Source of the DNA: Fibrobacteria bacterium
GTDB taxonomy: Bacteria; Fibrobacterota; Fibrobacteria; UBA11236
DNA: 64,000 bases
Reading direction: 5' to 3'
NCBI GenBank assembly: GCA_025360005.1
Contig: JANYDA010000001.1
Coordinates: 23,144 to 87,143 of the forward strand
The translations under genes were made by a program, and so were the position numbers. The stretch's first letter is position 1, and every line of letters starts with the position of its first letter. The notes under the pieces are model-generated. The model was not told the DNA's origin. It ran no database searches and saw only the letters and a program-made list of their open reading frames with translations. This document shows, piece by piece, positions 8,318 to 16,459 of the stretch.

Positions 8318-8399
8318 AGGCGTGTGCCGATTTCCATATTGAGGATGGCGTGGATAATATTCAATCCCTCAAGAATTATCTTTAGCTAGTATAAGACAT

Positions 8400-9479
8400 A
8401 TGGCCCGCCGAAAACTAGGCCGCGAACCCGAAATCGGGAAACGGTGGCCATATAAAACCCTGAATTACCTTGCTCCAAACCAGCTTTGGAAGTTCCTGAC
8501 CTGGAAATCCGGCGGGAACCTGCCGGACGCGCCCTTCCAATTGGGCAAGGTCCTTTCCGACAAGATCAGGCTGCTTATCCTGCTGCCGGAGGATTTTCAA
8601 CAGGTTCTCCTCGCTTTCCCCGTGGTGCAAAGCCTGATCAACGACCTTCCCGGTTCCGAGTTCCTGTTGCTGGCCCCGCAGCCATTAGCCGGTTTCCTGG
8701 GGGCCCTTTTCGGCACCCATCGGGTGGCGGCCATTCGCGATGAGGACTTCCATTGGGGAGAACCGCATTTCCAGGAAATGCTCCGGACCGTTGCCGCTTT
8801 CCGGCCCGGCATGTCCATCAACCTGCGCCGGGAAACCCATCCCTTGATGCATTTCCTGGTGCGCTCCAGCGGCGCCGCCATGCGCGTCCAGATTTCCGGG
8901 GGGATTCGGAAGCCTTTCGCCAATATCTTCCTGCAGCCGCAAGATCCGGTCAACCATCTGCGCCGCCATCTGCTGGCCTTGCGGCTCTGGGATTTTTCCG
9001 AACGCCCCGTCGTTCCCAAATGGAGCCGGCTGGGAGCCAGTCCCGAGAACCTGAAAGAAGCCTTTGCCTGCCTGGCAGCCAAGGGATTGCGTCCCGAAAG
9101 CAGCCGACTGTTCCTATGGCAGGGGGTTTCCCCGCAACGGGAGCGGGAACTTTTCCAAGCCACGGTGCGGGAGCGCGCAAACCAGGGCGCGACGCAAGCG
9201 CTGGTGGTCATAACCGCAACCGGTCCGCTCTGGAACGCCCCGCCGCCGCCCCAAGATTTGATCCTGAGCCTGCCTGCCCTGGAAGTCGAGTCCACCGGAT
9301 TGCTGCTCGGGTTGTTCGCCCAAAGCGCCCGCAGCATCGGCACCAATGGCCCTTTGCTGCACCTGGCCGGGATTGCGGACACGGACGTGAACGGTCACTT
9401 TACCGCGGAGGACGAGCCCTGGGACACCGGCTTCCTGAATCCCAGGTTCAAGGTCAGCTACGACCTTCGGCCGGATTGA
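8400..9479 (+). CDS. Glycosyltransferase family 9-like (heptosyltransferase-like) protein
   Basis: A 359-residue protein. Residues about 55-110 (LLILLPEDFQQVLLAFPVVQ then LPGSEFLLLAPQPLAGFLGALF) look like the first Rossmann half of ADP-heptose:LPS heptosyltransferases, and residues about 230-340 (LVVITATGPLWN, LLLGLFAQSARSIGTNGPLL) look like the second half with the late TNGPLLHLA donor-site loop. Overall similarity is weak, so activity is uncertain and it may be a degenerate relative. No Shine-Dalgarno sequence precedes the ATG; TATAAG at 8390-8395 lies only five bases upstream, so the mRNA may be leaderless or the true start may be further in. It is followed convergently by manC. Confidence 0.5.
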   Translation: MARRKLGREPEIGKRWPYKTLNYLAPNQLWKFLTWKSGGNLPDAPFQLGKVLSDKIRLLILLPEDFQQVLLAFPVVQSLINDLPGSEFLLLAPQPLAGFLGALFGTHRVAAIRDEDFHWGEPHFQEMLRTVAAFRPGMSINLRRETHPLMHFLVRSSGAAMRVQISGGIRKPFANIFLQPQDPVNHLRRHLLALRLWDFSERPVVPKWSRLGASPENLKEAFACLAAKGLRPESSRLFLWQGVSPQRERELFQATVRERANQGATQALVVITATGPLWNAPPPPQDLILSLPALEVESTGLLLGLFAQSARSIGTNGPLLHLAGIADTDVNGHFTAEDEPWDTGFLNPRFKVSYDLRPD

Positions 9480-9490
9480 TCGCCCTGATT

Positions 9491-10570
9491 TCAGACGAAC
9501 TTTTTCAACTTCCCGTTCTTCTGCACCAGCTTGACGATTTCCTTCAAGCGGGACGCCTTATCTTTGGGCAGTACCAGGGTGACCCCTCCGGTTTGCACGA
9601 TCAGAAGATCGGAAACGCCGAAGGCGGCCACCAAGCCGTTCTCGCAGAATAAGGTATTGTTGCCCGACTCCAGGGAAAGGCACTGGCCCACAAGGCGGTT
9701 GCCGTCCCCATCCGGCTTATGCAGGCGATCGAGCGCGGACCAGGAACCGATATCGTCCCAGCTGAATTGCGGGATCACCACGCGGATGCGATCGGCCTTT
9801 TCCATGATGCCGTTATCGATGGATATTTCCGGAACGGTCTTATAGATCTTCCGCAGTTTCCCGGCGAAAGCGGGGCTCTTGGGATTCAGATCGCCGGCCG
9901 CCTCGAACACGCGCGCGATTACCGGTTGATGCTTGCGGAATTGTTCCCACAGGTAATCCACCCTCCAGGCGAACATGCCGCTGTTCCAAAAGAACCGGCC
10001 CGAATCCACATAGGCTTGGGCGGTGGCGCGATCCGGTTTTTCCACGAAACGCTTCACCGCGAAGCTGTCCAGCCCATCCACTTTGCGGCCACCTCCGTCC
10101 GTCTCAATATAACCGAAGCCCACTTCCGGACGATCCGGTCGGATGCCGAAAGTAACCAGGGAGTTACCCTCCTCGGCCACTGCGGAAGCGGCCCGCATGG
10201 CTTGGGCGAACTTCTCCGGCGGCGCGATGGCATGATCGGCCGTCAGCACCAGCATCACCCCTTTGGGATCTTCGCGCTGGATAAGCCGGCAGGCCAACGC
10301 CACCGCGGCCGCGGTATTGCGGCCCATGGGTTCCGCCACCACTTCCACCCCGGGCCGCTTCCCCATAAGCTTCTTAACGGGTTGCTCCAGGTTCTTGCCG
10401 ATGACGAGCCGGACCTTTACCCCTTTCTTGAATTTCCGGAGGTTTTCCAGGGTGTCTTCCAACATGGTTTTTTGGGTGACCAGGGGAAGCAATTGCTTGG
10501 GGTGCTCGGCATTACTGTAAGGCCAAAAGCGTTCGCCTCGGCCGCCGGCCATCACTATGGGGTGTATCAT
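9491..10570 (-). CDS. manC: Mannose-1-phosphate guanylyltransferase
   Basis: A nucleotidyltransferase of about 359 residues. The N-terminal MAGGRGERFWPYSNAEHPKQ signature binds GTP and Mg, VVAEPMGRNTAAAVALAC follows, then TADHAI, the FVEKPD motif, and FFWNSGMFAWRVDYL. It makes GDP-mannose from mannose-1-phosphate and GTP. There is no C-terminal cupin isomerase domain, so this is the single-function form. The ATG at 10570 is chosen; a TTG four codons upstream is also open, and neither has a strong ribosome-binding site. Likely role: sugar donor for surface polysaccharide. It is convergent with the GT9-like gene and divergent from the PHP gene. Confidence 0.9.
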   Translation of the reverse strand: MIHPIVMAGGRGERFWPYSNAEHPKQLLPLVTQKTMLEDTLENLRKFKKGVKVRLVIGKNLEQPVKKLMGKRPGVEVVAEPMGRNTAAAVALACRLIQREDPKGVMLVLTADHAIAPPEKFAQAMRAASAVAEEGNSLVTFGIRPDRPEVGFGYIETDGGGRKVDGLDSFAVKRFVEKPDRATAQAYVDSGRFFWNSGMFAWRVDYLWEQFRKHQPVIARVFEAAGDLNPKSPAFAGKLRKIYKTVPEISIDNGIMEKADRIRVVIPQFSWDDIGSWSALDRLHKPDGDGNRLVGQCLSLESGNNTLFCENGLVAAFGVSDLLIVQTGGVTLVLPKDKASRLKEIVKLVQKNGKLKKFV

Positions 10571-10695
10571 TGGAGTCTTCAATCTTAAAAAAGGTGGAAA
10601 TCGGCCTATAATTTACTGCCCCTGAAGGGTAAATCCAACCCCGCCGGGACCGCCTGGGACGCAAAGGATGCGTAGTATTGCGGGGCCTATTGTAT

Positions 10696-10701
10696 TATAA
10701 T
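10696..10701 (+). promoter_or_regulatory. Putative -10 box for the PHP-domain gene
   Basis: A perfect TATAAT in the 178-base divergent intergenic region, 48 bases upstream of the ATG at 10749. No good TTGACA-like -35 is found at 16-18 bases upstream (the positions read GTAGTAT), so the promoter would be weak, activated, or of extended type. Confidence 0.3.
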
Positions 10702-10748
10702 GGATAAAGTCCGGAGGTCACTTTTCGGGCGGATTCAGGCAAATCGGA

Positions 10749-11630
10749 ATGAAATCCAGCAAATTCGCGAGCGAAGTAAAGGATGCCTCCGTCAAAGAGT
10801 TCGTGGATTTGCATATGCACTCCACTTTCTCGGACGGCGCTCTGCAGGTCAAGGATCTAATCGATCTTTGCCGGTCGCAGGGGCTCTCCGCCATCTCCAT
10901 TACCGACCATGACAATATCGACTCCTACGAAGAAGGCAAGGAGTACGCGTGGGCCAGCGGGATAGAATACATCCCCGGCGTTGAAATCAGCTCTTCCGTG
11001 GACGGCAGCGACATCCACATCCTGGGTTACCTCTTCGATCCCACCCACCTCAAGCTGAACAAGACCCTGGTGGAATTACGGGCCCGCCGCGTGGATCGCG
11101 CAAGGAAAATCGTGGATAGGCTGGAAGAAAAAGGCGTGAGGTTGAATTACGATAAAGTGGTGGCCAGGGCCCATGGAGGTAGCGTCGGCCGGGCGCATAT
11201 CGCAGCCCAATTGATGGAAGAGGAATTCGTCGCCACCTTCCAGGACGCCTTCACCAAATACCTAGGCAACGAATCCGAACTGATGATGGATTTGGATACC
11301 GTCAAGCTATCCCCGGCCGAAGCCATCGGCCTGATCCGGGAAGCCGGCGGCATCCCCGTGATGGCCCACCCCTCCAAGACCAACCGGGATGACTTGCTGG
11401 ACTTGCTGGTGGAATGGGGGTTGATGGGAATCGAAACCTATTGCCATGGCCAGACGAATGCGACGCTGCAGAGGTATAAGACCTTCGCCCAAAAGCATAA
11501 TCTCCTTTGCACCGGCGGTGCGGATTTCCATGTAAAGCGCTATGATGGACGCAACTCCCCGGGTAGCCTGCGGATCCCCTACCAAGTGCTTTCTACCATG
11601 AAGGAAGCTAAGGGGACCAAGGCGCTCTAA
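10749..11630 (+). CDS. PHP-domain phosphoesterase (YciV/TrpH-like, probable 5'-3' nuclease or nucleoside bisphosphate phosphatase)
   Basis: A 293-residue protein with all PHP metal-ligand motifs in order: DLHMHSTFSDG (about 19-29), SITDHDNIDSYEE, YIPGVEISS, an internal helical insert of about 100 residues containing RAHIAAQLMEEEFV, then IPVMAHPSKTNRD and a final GGADFHVKR. This is the layout of the YciV/RNase AM family, which hydrolyses short RNA ends or 3',5'-nucleoside bisphosphates using a trinuclear metal centre. No nucleic-acid-binding accessory domain is present. Cytoplasmic; no signal peptide. The divergent neighbour is manC, with no obvious functional link. Confidence 0.8.
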   Translation: MKSSKFASEVKDASVKEFVDLHMHSTFSDGALQVKDLIDLCRSQGLSAISITDHDNIDSYEEGKEYAWASGIEYIPGVEISSSVDGSDIHILGYLFDPTHLKLNKTLVELRARRVDRARKIVDRLEEKGVRLNYDKVVARAHGGSVGRAHIAAQLMEEEFVATFQDAFTKYLGNESELMMDLDTVKLSPAEAIGLIREAGGIPVMAHPSKTNRDDLLDLLVEWGLMGIETYCHGQTNATLQRYKTFAQKHNLLCTGGADFHVKRYDGRNSPGSLRIPYQVLSTMKEAKGTKAL

Positions 11631-11677
11631 GCGCCGCGCCAGCTCTTGAATCGGTTCAGCATGGACCGTGCAATCCC

Positions 11678-12598
11678 TTATTTAACATCCTCTTGTAAAG
11701 AAGATGACCAGGCGGGATGAAAACGCCCCTCGGCATCCAGGATTAAGCCTTCGTCCCCGCGGTTTTCATTCCCGAAATAATCGATGCTGTCATTTTCCTT
11801 GGCGAAGAGCCGTAGCTCACTGCGATGGAAATCCAATGACAATGTCACCTTTCCCTGACGCTCCAGGACACATGGCTCCCCGGCCACATCGATTTGCAAT
11901 TCTCCTTGTTGGTAGAAGCGGATAGAGGCTTTCCGCAGGCATTGTTCCATACAGGCCTTTAGGTCGTCGATGCGGAAAACCGTGCGGACCTGGTACCATC
12001 GGCCGAAACTGATCCCGAAGGCGACGAGTATGGCAAAGGTCGATAAACCGGTGAAGGGGACTTTGGAAATGCGCGCCTCCATCACATCCGGCTCCACGGT
12101 TTGATCCCGCATCCGGCTGCGGGCATCATCAAGGACCTCCTTCAGCCTTTCCCTTGTGCCTTTGGTTTTAAGCCAGAATGTCCTGCCCAGCCAACGGATT
12201 ATCAGGATCCAGATGATGAAGTCAAGCCATACCGTGGTTTTGAAAACCGTTTCATTCCACTGGAAAACCAAGGTGAAATCGATGGAAGCGAGAACCACTA
12301 AGATAAGGTTGAGGAAGGGGTTAACCCAGGAATCCTTACGGACTTTCTCGGTCTGGAAAACCTTCTTGGCCACCCGGTTATAGGACTCCACCAAGCTCTC
12401 GAAACTGCGCTGGGAGCGGAAGGACAGATAGCGGATGAAAAGTACTGAGGCGAACCCCAAATAGCAGGCTTTGATCGAATGCACGCCTATCCTGCCCCAC
12501 TCCAAATGATGGGAACGATCCAGGATCAAGGCGGAGATCTGCAGGCAGATGAACAGGCCAAGCCACCAGCCCAGCACCAGGATATTCCGCATTCTCAT
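11678..12598 (-). CDS. Membrane protein of unknown function
   Basis: About 306 residues with four or five predicted transmembrane helices: near the start (ILVLGWWLGLFICLQISALI), at ACYLGFASVLFIRYL, at FLNLILVVLASIDFTLVF, at WLDFIIWILIIRWLG and at FTGLSTFAILVAFGISFG. Between them is a charged region of about 40 residues. The last 85 residues are soluble with alternating strands (LQIDVAGEPCVLERQGKVTL). I do not recognise the family. The ATG at 12598 is used; a TTG at 12637 with a GGGAAAG just before it is also possible. The gene is divergent from the M23 peptidase gene and convergent with the PHP gene. Confidence 0.6.
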   Translation of the reverse strand: MRMRNILVLGWWLGLFICLQISALILDRSHHLEWGRIGVHSIKACYLGFASVLFIRYLSFRSQRSFESLVESYNRVAKKVFQTEKVRKDSWVNPFLNLILVVLASIDFTLVFQWNETVFKTTVWLDFIIWILIIRWLGRTFWLKTKGTRERLKEVLDDARSRMRDQTVEPDVMEARISKVPFTGLSTFAILVAFGISFGRWYQVRTVFRIDDLKACMEQCLRKASIRFYQQGELQIDVAGEPCVLERQGKVTLSLDFHRSELRLFAKENDSIDYFGNENRGDEGLILDAEGRFHPAWSSSLQEDVK

Positions 12599-12705
12599 AA
12601 CTGGGCCATGGTACCAATTTACCAGCCGGCCGAGCAAGCTTTCCCAAAGTAATCGTCATTTTCCTAAAACCCGGCCTTCAGGACACTTACAAGGAAGATT
12701 TTTCC

Positions 12706-12733
12706 TTGACTAGATGCGAGCCCGGCATTAAAC
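12706..12733 (+). promoter_or_regulatory. Possible sigma-70 promoter of the M23 peptidase gene
   Basis: TTGACT at 12706-12711 and TTAAAC at 12728-12733 are separated by 16 bases. A start of transcription near 12740 would give a leader of about ten bases before the ATG at 12751, so the GAGG of the ribosome-binding site (about 12738-12741) sits at its very edge, which weakens the case. Confidence 0.25.
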
Positions 12734-12750
12734 TTTTGAGGCCTTTCATA

Positions 12751-13734
12751 ATGGACCGACACATAAAAAAACCTGGCTTCAGCGAAACCGTTTTCGCCAA
12801 ACTCTTCAACATTGTCGCGGGCAAGGACTACCTTGTCTCGGTTGAATGGGACGCCCGACGCGGATCGCAATTTTTCCCACTCAATAGCCGGCTCAAGAAC
12901 TGGGTGTTGTTTGGCGCCGGCTTGGTTTCCCTTGGAATTCTCGGTTTGGTGGGCGAATCAGGCGCCTGGATGTATCGGGAAGTTTCCCTGCAATACCGGT
13001 ACGAGGAAAATGCATCCCTGAAGTCCGAGTTGAATTCGGTTCTACAGGTGCAAGGCTCGGTGGAATCCAGCCTCGACAGCCTGAGCCGATTGGAAGAAAA
13101 AATCCGCGCCCTATATGGCATGAACGGCCACGACAAATCCTTCCTCGCCTTTGGAATGGGTGGACGGAGGCCGGATCTGTCCGGACAACCCTTCGCCTCG
13201 GCAGTGTCGGAACAGATCCTGAGTTCAAGCCTGAAGAACCGGCAGATACAGAGCAAGATCTCCTACACCAGTTCCAGCTTCAAGCAAATCGATGAGTTCG
13301 TCCGCTTCCGGCACAACCTATGGGAACATACCCCCTTTGTACTCCCGGCCAAAGGCCAGATCACCAGCGGCTTCGGCTATCGCCTGCATCCCGTAACGGG
13401 CGAAAATGCCATGCACGAAGGCCTGGACATCGCCAACAGCCGATGGACCCCTATTTTCGCCACCGCGGACGGCATCGTGGTCACTTGCAACCAAAGCGGG
13501 ACTTTCGGAAACCTGGTGGTGCTGGACCACGGCAACGGCTACCTGACCAAGTTCGGGCACATGACCAAGATCATGGTGGAAAAGGGCCAGTTGGTGAAAC
13601 GCTACGGCCTGATAGGATACATGGGCGATTCCGGACGTGCCACGGGCATCCATTTGCATTATGAAGTGCATCGCGACGGTACCCCGCAAAACCCCGAGAA
13701 ATACATTTTGCCTTCGGGCATCCTGGTAGATTAA
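12751..13734 (+). CDS. M23 (lysostaphin-type) peptidase with N-terminal membrane anchor
   Basis: About 327 residues. An N-terminal cytoplasmic stretch of about 45 residues precedes one transmembrane helix (WVLFGAGLVSLGILGLVG) and a coiled-coil region rich in Ser/Leu/Glu. The C-terminus is a complete M23 domain: ITSGFGYRLHPVTGENAMHE then GLD (first zinc His and Asp), an inner VLDHGNGYLTKFGHM, and GIHLHYEVHRDGTPQNPEKY carrying the HxH motif. It likely cleaves or regulates peptidoglycan at the periplasmic face. The ATG at 12751 is chosen over an in-frame TTG at 12706 because it has GAGG nine bases upstream and a better N-terminus. A PorV-like outer-membrane protein gene follows 38 bases later. 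Confidence 0.85.
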   Translation: MDRHIKKPGFSETVFAKLFNIVAGKDYLVSVEWDARRGSQFFPLNSRLKNWVLFGAGLVSLGILGLVGESGAWMYREVSLQYRYEENASLKSELNSVLQVQGSVESSLDSLSRLEEKIRALYGMNGHDKSFLAFGMGGRRPDLSGQPFASAVSEQILSSSLKNRQIQSKISYTSSSFKQIDEFVRFRHNLWEHTPFVLPAKGQITSGFGYRLHPVTGENAMHEGLDIANSRWTPIFATADGIVVTCNQSGTFGNLVVLDHGNGYLTKFGHMTKIMVEKGQLVKRYGLIGYMGDSGRATGIHLHYEVHRDGTPQNPEKYILPSGILVD

Positions 13735-13772
13735 AATCTCAGCAGAGCAAAATCCCGTCGCATGACTATGCG

Positions 13773-14846
13773 GTGGACGCAGCGGATGCGGACACCCATT
13801 CCCATGCGGTCTTCCCTGGAGCGCTGCTGGTGCCATTGCTGATCTTGATCCTGCTCTTGGCCGCAGCACGGCCGCGCGGCGAGGAGTTTTCCGGCGAACC
13901 GTTCTTGCTGGGTTCCAGCGTAGCGGACAACGGCACCTCCGGCGCTATCCCTTCCCGATTATACACGGCCACGCAGTTCTTGGATTTCCCCGCCGATTTC
14001 GGAGACGCCAATACCTTGCGGTTGGAGCTGGCGGATCTTCCCATCTTCGGGGATTTGAGCCAAAGCTGGGACGGCGCGCTGGGATATTCCCTGGATGCCA
14101 AAACCCATCTTTCCGTTTACGGGCAACTGGTCAGTACCCCCGATATCCCGGTACTACCGCTGCTGCGTGGTTCCAAGGAGGATCGCCTGAACGATCCCGG
14201 CTTCCGTCCAGTGGCCTGCGATGGCTGCCAAGAGATGCGGGATATGGTCTATCTGGTAAGCATGAACTTCATGCGCAAATACGACACCGAGTTCCCACGC
14301 CTGGACGCGTTCAGCCGTCCCATCCCCATCCAATTGAGCGCCGGACTCACGGCCAAGTACTTCTACGAGGAATTGGAGGGCGGCGACTATATCGCCCAGA
14401 ATATGAACCTGGATGCCGGCGCCTGCATGAAGTTCTTCTGGGGCTTCAATCCTAGCACTGGCCTATCCGACAGGAACATCAAGATCCAGTTCTCGGGATT
14501 TGAAATACTCCCGACCCGTCAGCAAAGCGAGTTCGGCGGCGCGCAGGTTTACGAGAAGATGGATTACCGCTGGCGCATGTCCGCCAACTGGGAGGAGGGA
14601 TTCCCGGATCTGGCCAGTACGGTATCGGCCGGGTTCTCGCAGAAATCGGAAGGCGGCAACTACCCCGCGGTGGGATTGGAATGGGATCTCAAGGAAACGC
14701 TTTTCCTTCGCGCCGGTATGGACAGGGATTTCATCAGCGCAGGGGCTTCGCTGGCATGGCGCTGGGCATCCGTCCACTACGCCTTCCGCTACCACGAATT
14801 GGCTTCTTCCCTGTACCAGGTATCGTGCCAGGTGCAGGTGCCTTGA
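13773..14846 (+). CDS. Predicted outer-membrane protein, PorV/UPF0164-like barrel
   Basis: A 357-residue exported protein with a strongly hydrophobic signal (LLVPLLILILLLAA) after a GTG start. The mature part is made of alternating amphipathic strands. The C-terminal third, VGLEWDLKETLFLRAGMDRD then ISAGASLAWRWASVHYAFRY and a final QVSCQVQV, resembles the end of the PorV/UPF0164 family (strand, RAG, aGxSLxW, YAF, short final strand). If correct this is an outer-membrane barrel; PorV members act as shuttles or anchors in type IX secretion, which would fit the sorting-domain-bearing cellulases downstream. The match is by pattern only. The reading frame lacks an ATG, so the start is uncertain. 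Confidence 0.5.
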   Translation: MDAADADTHSHAVFPGALLVPLLILILLLAAARPRGEEFSGEPFLLGSSVADNGTSGAIPSRLYTATQFLDFPADFGDANTLRLELADLPIFGDLSQSWDGALGYSLDAKTHLSVYGQLVSTPDIPVLPLLRGSKEDRLNDPGFRPVACDGCQEMRDMVYLVSMNFMRKYDTEFPRLDAFSRPIPIQLSAGLTAKYFYEELEGGDYIAQNMNLDAGACMKFFWGFNPSTGLSDRNIKIQFSGFEILPTRQQSEFGGAQVYEKMDYRWRMSANWEEGFPDLASTVSAGFSQKSEGGNYPAVGLEWDLKETLFLRAGMDRDFISAGASLAWRWASVHYAFRYHELASSLYQVSCQVQVP

Positions 14847-14859
14847 AGCCGGGGAGGTC

Positions 14860-14889
14860 AAATGCAAAAGGCTTTTGCCTTTTACATTT
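14860..14889. terminator. Bidirectional terminator between convergent genes
   Basis: A 13-bp stem with a single C-A mismatch (AAATG-C-AAAAGGC against GCCTTTT-A-CATTT) around a TTTT loop. It ends three bases before the stop of the GH1 gene on the minus strand and 13 bases after the barrel gene on the plus strand. The T-rich 3' arm on either strand makes it suitable for both directions. Confidence 0.7.
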
Positions 14890-14892
14890 CCC

Positions 14893-16254
14893 TCACACCA
14901 CTCCCGACCTGATTATTTCCCGGTAGAGGAACGCGCTTTCCTTGGGAATGCGCTCCTGGGTTTCATAGTCCACGTAGACGATGCCGAAGCGCTTGAGGTA
15001 GCCCTCCGCCCATTCGAAGTTGTCCATCAGGCTCCACTGGAAGAAACCGGCCAACCCTAAACCTTCGCGCACGGCGCGGTGCGCCTCGCGGACATGGTTG
15101 CGCATCCATTGCACTCTGTCCAGATCGATGATGCGGCCTTTTTCGTCGCGGATATCCTCACAGGCGCAGCCCGTTTCCGAGATGTAGGATTTGTTCACGC
15201 CGTAGGCTTCCCGATAATAGCGGGTGCACCAGTACAGGGCCTGCGGCACCGGCTTGAGCCAATCCAACGCCAGGTGCGGATAACCGTTGGGGAAAGGCAG
15301 CATGCGGTAGCCGGCGGCATCATCTGCGGGCTCCACGAAAAAACCAGAGTATACGTTGATACCGATGAAATCCGTGGGCGAGGAAATGAGCTTCATGTCC
15401 CCATCCTTAATCACCGGGGCGTCGGCGCCTTGCTCCTCCAGCCACCAGGGCGCGTAGGCCCCTTTGAAGATGGGATCGTTAAGGTAGGAACCAATGCGGA
15501 CAAAGGCCTTCTGGGCCGCTTCCTCATGCGCGGGCGTTTCCACCAGGGGAACGGGGATGATGGGGTTGTTGACCAGGCCCACTTCCGCGTCTTTGCGCGC
15601 GAATTGGCGGACGATGCGGACGGCCATGCCGTGGGTGAGAAAGGCGTTGTGATAGGCCGCGTTCAGATCCTTCCGCGGCACGATGAGTCCGGGCGCATGG
15701 CGGCCATCCCCGTAGCCCATCCCGATGAAGCAAGGGATTTCATTATGCGTCATCCAGTTCTTGACGCGATCGCCCAAGCGTTTGACCACCGCTTCCGCAT
15801 AGGGCCCGAAAGCTTCCACGATATCGCGGTTGACCCAACCGCCCTGGTCCTGGAGCGATTGCGGCAGATCCCAATGGAACAAGGTGGTGAAGGGGACGAT
15901 ACCCGCTTCCAGGAGACCGTCCACCAAACGATCATAGAAATCCAGCCCGGCCTTGTTGACGGGACCTCGGCCCCCGGGAATCACGCGCGGCCAGGCGGTG
16001 CTGAACCGGTAGGCCTGTATCCCCAACTCCTTCATCAGGCGGATGTCCTTTTTCCATAGATGATAATGATCGCAAGCGACATCCCCGTTATGGCCCAAAG
16101 CGACCTTGCCGGGAGTGCGGCAGAACTTGTCCCAAATGCTTTCCCCGCGTCCGTCGGTCCAGGCCGCGCCTTCCACTTGGAAAGAGGCCGTGGCGCAACC
16201 CCATAAAAACCCTTCCGGAAACCAATCCTTATCCACCCTGGGTCTAATCGACAT
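14893..16254 (-). CDS. GH1 beta-glucosidase
   Basis: A 453-residue protein of the standard GH1 length without a signal peptide, so cytoplasmic. N-terminal FPEGFLWGCATASFQVEGAA and WDKFCRTPGKV are GH1 signatures. The acid/base is Glu172 in WMTHNEI (normally TLNEP or TFNEP), and the nucleophile is Glu360 in YISETGC (normally ITENG). Both carboxylates are kept, but the surrounding residues are slightly unusual. GH1 enzymes release glucose or other sugars from the non-reducing end of cellobiose and related beta-glycosides. It is divergent from the sugar ABC transporter operon, suggesting it acts on the imported disaccharides. The GH1 C-terminal FFQWSLMDNFEWAEGYLKRF motif is intact. Confidence 0.93.
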   Translation of the reverse strand: MSIRPRVDKDWFPEGFLWGCATASFQVEGAAWTDGRGESIWDKFCRTPGKVALGHNGDVACDHYHLWKKDIRLMKELGIQAYRFSTAWPRVIPGGRGPVNKAGLDFYDRLVDGLLEAGIVPFTTLFHWDLPQSLQDQGGWVNRDIVEAFGPYAEAVVKRLGDRVKNWMTHNEIPCFIGMGYGDGRHAPGLIVPRKDLNAAYHNAFLTHGMAVRIVRQFARKDAEVGLVNNPIIPVPLVETPAHEEAAQKAFVRIGSYLNDPIFKGAYAPWWLEEQGADAPVIKDGDMKLISSPTDFIGINVYSGFFVEPADDAAGYRMLPFPNGYPHLALDWLKPVPQALYWCTRYYREAYGVNKSYISETGCACEDIRDEKGRIIDLDRVQWMRNHVREAHRAVREGLGLAGFFQWSLMDNFEWAEGYLKRFGIVYVDYETQERIPKESAFLYREIIRSGVV

Positions 16255-16393
16255 GAGTCCTTCCTGCCGGCGCCTGTATTGAGTCCGGAAAATGCGGGGT
16301 TATGCGGTTATTTACCGTTATTTAGTGGCGAAAGGAACGCCTTCGGTTCCGGCGGGGGCCCGATTGTCGCGCGGGCCGAAATCTCACATTACG

Positions 16394-16407
16394 CGAACCG
16401 GTTTTCC
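16394..16407. promoter_or_regulatory. Possible LacI-type operator between GH1 and the ABC operon
   Basis: The region holds GCGAACCGGTTTTC, centred on the 8-bp palindrome AACCGGTT at 16396-16403. Operators of several LacI-family sugar regulators have this kind of CG-centred palindrome (for example the AACCGGTT core used in xylose regulators). It lies in the 205-base divergent region, about 55 bases before the GTG of the ATPase gene. A nearby direct repeat GTTATTTA at 16307-16314 and 16317-16324 has a 10-bp period. No LacI-family gene is in the window. Confidence 0.25.
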
Positions 16408-16459
16408 CTTTTTCCCACTAACCCCAGTGCGCCCCTATGCGGTGGGAAGGATGCGTTCC

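Noticed and set aside
6008..8389. Very long open frame on the plus strand opposite the diguanylate cyclase gene
   Set aside because: It is the antisense shadow of a GC-rich gene; the product is His- and Gly-rich without any domain, while the minus strand encodes a clear GGDEF protein.
10618..10686. Blocks AGGGTAAATCC and GGGACGCAAAGG, enclosed by GCCCC/GGGGC, resembling the cyclic di-GMP (GEMM) riboswitch core
   Set aside because: The hairpin that should lie between the blocks is not formed cleanly, an extra base disrupts the first block, the second block is followed by GATG rather than CC, and the good -10 box TATAAT lies downstream. A covariance-model search would settle it.
16292..16459. 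Long N-terminal extension of the ABC ATPase
   Set aside because: Extension does not match the family; the GTG at 16460 with GGAAGG upstream starts at the conserved N-terminus.
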